A stretch of DNA of 8,385 nt, from positions 1-8,385 of the forward strand of contig WFNC01000299.1 of the NCBI GenBank assembly GCA_015488785.1. The letters are read 5' to 3'. Both the position numbers and the translations under genes were made by a program. The notes beneath the pieces were generated by a model. It was not told where the DNA came from. It searched no databases and saw nothing but the letters and a program-made list of their open reading frames with translations. Positions 5,583 through 8,385 of this stretch are shown here, in pieces. Origin of the DNA: Flavobacteriales bacterium (GTDB lineage Bacteria > Bacteroidota > Bacteroidia > Flavobacteriales_D > Parvicellaceae). Numbering within the stretch: position 1 is the first letter of the stretch; each line of letters starts with the position of its first letter.

Positions 5583-8385
5583 ATGAAAAGATTACTTATT
5601 ATCATAACACTAGCAATTGCGACCACTAATATATATGGGCAATATTTTCAACAAGAAGTTAACACAACAATCGAAGTAACTCTCGATGACAAAAAACATC
5701 AGCTTTCGGCTTTTGAAACAATTGAATATGTAAATAATTCAAAAGACACTTTATCTTTTATCTATTTTCACTTATGGCCCAATGCTTACAAAAACAATAA
5801 AACTCAATTGGCGCAACAACTAGAAGAAAACGGAGAATTAAACTTTCGCTTCTCATCATCAAATGGCAGAGGTTTTATAGATTCTCTTGATTTTAAGTCT
5901 AACGGAGAAAAATTACAATTAGAATACAACGATGATATTGACTATGTAAAAGTCATTTTAAACACTCCTCTATATCCTTCTCAAACGACAACGATAACCA
6001 CTCCCTTTAGTGTAAAAATACCTTATGGAAATATCTCTAGACTAGGACATTTAGAAAATGCGTATCAGCTAACTCAATGGTTTCCTAAGCCAGCGGTATA
6101 TGATTTAAATGGATGGAATGTAATGCCCTATTTGAGTCAAGGAGAATTTTATTCGGAATATGGGAGTTACGACGTAAAAATAACATTGCCAGAAAACTAT
6201 GTAGTTGGAGCTACTGGAGACCTTGTAAATGGTGAAAAAGAATTGGAATGGTTGAATAAAAACAACTTAAAAACAAGAGAACTTATAAATTCTGGAGCTT
6301 ATAAAAACTTGGACAATATGGAACATCCTAAGAGTTCTCTTAAATTAAAAACGCTTCATTACCACCAAGAAAACGTTCATGATTTTGCTTTTTTTGCTGA
6401 TAAAAGATGGCATGTATTAAAAGGAGAAGTTGAACTTCCACATTCTAAAAGAAAAGTGACAACATGGGCGATGTTTACCAACAATGAATTTCATCTATGG
6501 AAGGACGCTATTAATTATTTAGACAGTTCTATTTATTACTATTCGCTTTGGACTGGAGACTACCCTTACAATCAAGTTACAGCTCTTGACGGAGCTTTGA
6601 CTGCTGGAGCAGGAATGGAATATACTAATGTAACAGTAATTGGGACATCATATGATGCCAATTCTCTGGAAGAAGTAATTATCCACGAAGTTGGGCACAA
6701 TTGGTTTTATGGTATTTTGGGTTCTAACGAGCGAAAACACGCTTGGATGGATGAGGGAATGAATACTTATACCGAAAATAGAACAACAGAAACATTACAT
6801 CCAGAAGCCGAATTCCCAATGGTATCAACCAACATTGCAAAAAAAACAGGATTGAATCAATACAAAACAAGAGGTCTGCACGACCTCTCCTATTTAGCGA
6901 ATGCTAGAAGAAATTATGACCAAGCGATAGAAACTCCATCTTCTTTGTTTACCCCAACAAACTATGGAGCTATCGTATATTCTAAGACTGCTATTGGTTT
7001 CGACTATTTACTTGCTTATTTAGGCGATTCCGTTTTTAATGAATGTATGCACGCTTATTTTAATAAATGGAAATTTAAACATCCACAGCCCGAAGACGTT
7101 CAAACAGTTTTCACTTCTGTTTCTAAGAAAAATTTAGATTGGTTTTTTGGTGACTACATCAATACAACTAAGAAAATGGATTATGAAATATTAAAATTAA
7201 AAACCGCTTACGATACAATGACTCATTTTATAAATAACTCTTCCGCTACAATTACAGCGTTTAATGAAATAACAGTGAGAAACAATACCGGTCTAAAAGC
7301 TCCAATTTCTATCTATGGATTAGATAAAAATGATAGCATTCTTTTTGTTCAATGGGAAGAAGGATTCCTTGATAAGAAGAAAATAAAATTGAATGAAAAA
7401 TCAAGTTTAGCAGACCGAATTATATTGGACTATAAAATGGACAGCCCTGAATTGGACAGAACAAATGACATTATAAAAACACATGGGTTATTAAAAAAAG
7501 CTAAACCTATAAAACTAAAACTACTTGGAGGAATAGAAAACAGAAACTACAACACTATAAATTGGACTCCTGTTTTCGGATGGAATGACTACGACAAATC
7601 AATGTTGGGAATTTCATTGTATAATACTACATTTTTGGAAAAGAAAAACGAATGGTTGGTAATGCCTATGTATAGCTTTAGAAACAAATCACTTGTTGGA
7701 TATGGAAGCCTAAAGCACAAATGGTTTTTAAATTCTTTTGCACGAAAAATAGACTTAGGCTATTCGGTTAACTCTTTTTCTTTTAACAATTCTATTGATA
7801 ATTTCAATACCAAATGGTATAAATCAAAAATTGAAAGCAATATTGAATTTTTTAGAACAAAACTAAGAACAAAAGCAAAACAAACACTGCATATAGATTA
7901 TACTTCAATAATTGAAGAACAAAAAAACAAGACCGAGACCGACAATTACTTTAATCTGTCTTACGAAATTAAGACAAAACAAATTTTGAAGCCTGCAAAA
8001 ATTTTGATCGATTATAATTACAGTTTTGAAAACGTAAATACGATTAGTATTGAAATTAAGAAACGATTTAATTACAACTTAAATTTAGACGGTATTGAGT
8101 TTAGATTTTTTGCCGGTAAATCTTTATTTCAAAACATTTATGACAGTAAGTACAATTGGAGAACAAGCGGACAAAACGGCAAATATGATTACAGATACGA
8201 AAACATCTATTTAGGAAGAACAGCTTCACAGCCAAATTTCCTGAGTCAACAAATCGGAAGTTCACATGGAGGGATTAAAACAAATACAAATTCAGGCTCT
8301 AGCAATGATTGGCTAATTGCCTTAAATACAAAAATAGACATTCCTAAGCTCCCTTTTGGTTTATTTGCTGATGTTAGTTTTTATC
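5583..8385 (+). CDS. Exported M1 family zinc metallopeptidase with C-terminal outer-membrane beta-barrel-like region (partial, 3' end outside window)
   Basis: The frame gives 934 residues and is still open at the right edge. Residues 1-19 form a Sec signal peptide (MKRLLIII..., ending in IYG before Gln20), so the protein is exported. The M1 catalytic set is complete: GAGMEY at 342-347 (the GxMEN exopeptidase motif with Tyr in place of Asn), HEVGH at 368-372 with zinc ligands His368 and His372, Glu391 in WMDEG as the third ligand 18 residues further on, and Tyr466 in VYSK as the likely transition-state tyrosine. It therefore probably removes N-terminal residues from peptides in the periplasm or at the cell surface. 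After about residue 655 (WTPVFGWNDYDKSMLGISLY) the sequence changes to alternating amphipathic strands and aromatic residues, without zinc motifs, resembling an outer-membrane beta-barrel; this would anchor the peptidase in the envelope. The barrel is inferred from residue pattern only. It is divergent from the STAS/helicase operon and otherwise appears to stand alone. Confidence 0.92.
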   Translation, partial: MKRLLIIITLAIATTNIYGQYFQQEVNTTIEVTLDDKKHQLSAFETIEYVNNSKDTLSFIYFHLWPNAYKNNKTQLAQQLEENGELNFRFSSSNGRGFIDSLDFKSNGEKLQLEYNDDIDYVKVILNTPLYPSQTTTITTPFSVKIPYGNISRLGHLENAYQLTQWFPKPAVYDLNGWNVMPYLSQGEFYSEYGSYDVKITLPENYVVGATGDLVNGEKELEWLNKNNLKTRELINSGAYKNLDNMEHPKSSLKLKTLHYHQENVHDFAFFADKRWHVLKGEVELPHSKRKVTTWAMFTNNEFHLWKDAINYLDSSIYYYSLWTGDYPYNQVTALDGALTAGAGMEYTNVTVIGTSYDANSLEEVIIHEVGHNWFYGILGSNERKHAWMDEGMNTYTENRTTETLHPEAEFPMVSTNIAKKTGLNQYKTRGLHDLSYLANARRNYDQAIETPSSLFTPTNYGAIVYSKTAIGFDYLLAYLGDSVFNECMHAYFNKWKFKHPQPEDVQTVFTSVSKKNLDWFFGDYINTTKKMDYEILKLKTAYDTMTHFINNSSATITAFNEITVRNNTGLKAPISIYGLDKNDSILFVQWEEGFLDKKKIKLNEKSSLADRIILDYKMDSPELDRTNDIIKTHGLLKKAKPIKLKLLGGIENRNYNTINWTPVFGWNDYDKSMLGISLYNTTFLEKKNEWLVMPMYSFRNKSLVGYGSLKHKWFLNSFARKIDLGYSVNSFSFNNSIDNFNTKWYKSKIESNIEFFRTKLRTKAKQTLHIDYTSIIEEQKNKTETDNYFNLSYEIKTKQILKPAKILIDYNYSFENVNTISIEIKKRFNYNLNLDGIEFRFFAGKSLFQNIYDSKYNWRTSGQNGKYDYRYENIYLGRTASQPNFLSQQIGSSHGGIKTNTNSGSSNDWLIALNTKIDIPKLPFGLFADVSFY

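Noticed and set aside
1..8385. tRNA, rRNA or riboswitch genes
   Set aside because: No cloverleaf-like or rRNA-like segment was seen on either strand; the non-coding gaps are short and AT-rich.

Overview
The window is AT-rich and looks like a chromosomal segment of a marine or freshwater member of the Bacteroidota, most likely class Flavobacteriia. Three things point there: a secreted NNWYFG-type beta-propeller/PKD protein of the kind carried by type IX secretion (T9SS) cargo, a large M1 peptidase with a signal peptide and a beta-strand-rich C-terminal half, and promoter-like boxes of the Bacteroidota TTTG / TAnnTTTG type. No tRNA, rRNA, CRISPR array, integrase or insertion sequence is visible.

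Layout, left to right. (1) 1-1253, minus strand: the N-terminal 417 residues of a secreted beta-propeller protein that runs off the left edge. (2) 1254-1384: its upstream region, with a good Bacteroidota promoter. (3) 1385 to about 2155, minus strand: a frame of about 256 codons that resembles a papain-like cysteine peptidase domain. It has no ATG, GTG or TTG start at its proper 5' end, so it is either started at a non-canonical codon, a 5'-truncated remnant, or an orphan effector/toxin cassette. (4) 2188-2314: a short non-coding stretch with TGTACAA heptamers in 7-bp register and a 16-base A/T run. (5) 5420 to 2315, minus strand: a two-gene operon encoding a 126-residue STAS/SpoIIAA-like protein and, 16 bp downstream, a 902-residue SF1 (Upf1/Dna2-like) helicase with a C-terminal PD-(D/E)XK-like nuclease fold. 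(6) 5421-5582: a divergent promoter region. (7) 5583 to the right edge, plus strand: an exported M1 metallopeptidase with an intact zinc site and a C-terminal region resembling an outer-membrane beta-barrel, incomplete at the window end.

The two outermost genes encode envelope or secreted proteins. The central operon is intracellular nucleic-acid machinery; a role in repair or phage defence is possible but not shown by the sequence. The most unusual item is the start-less cysteine-peptidase-like frame between the helicase operon and the T9SS-type gene.
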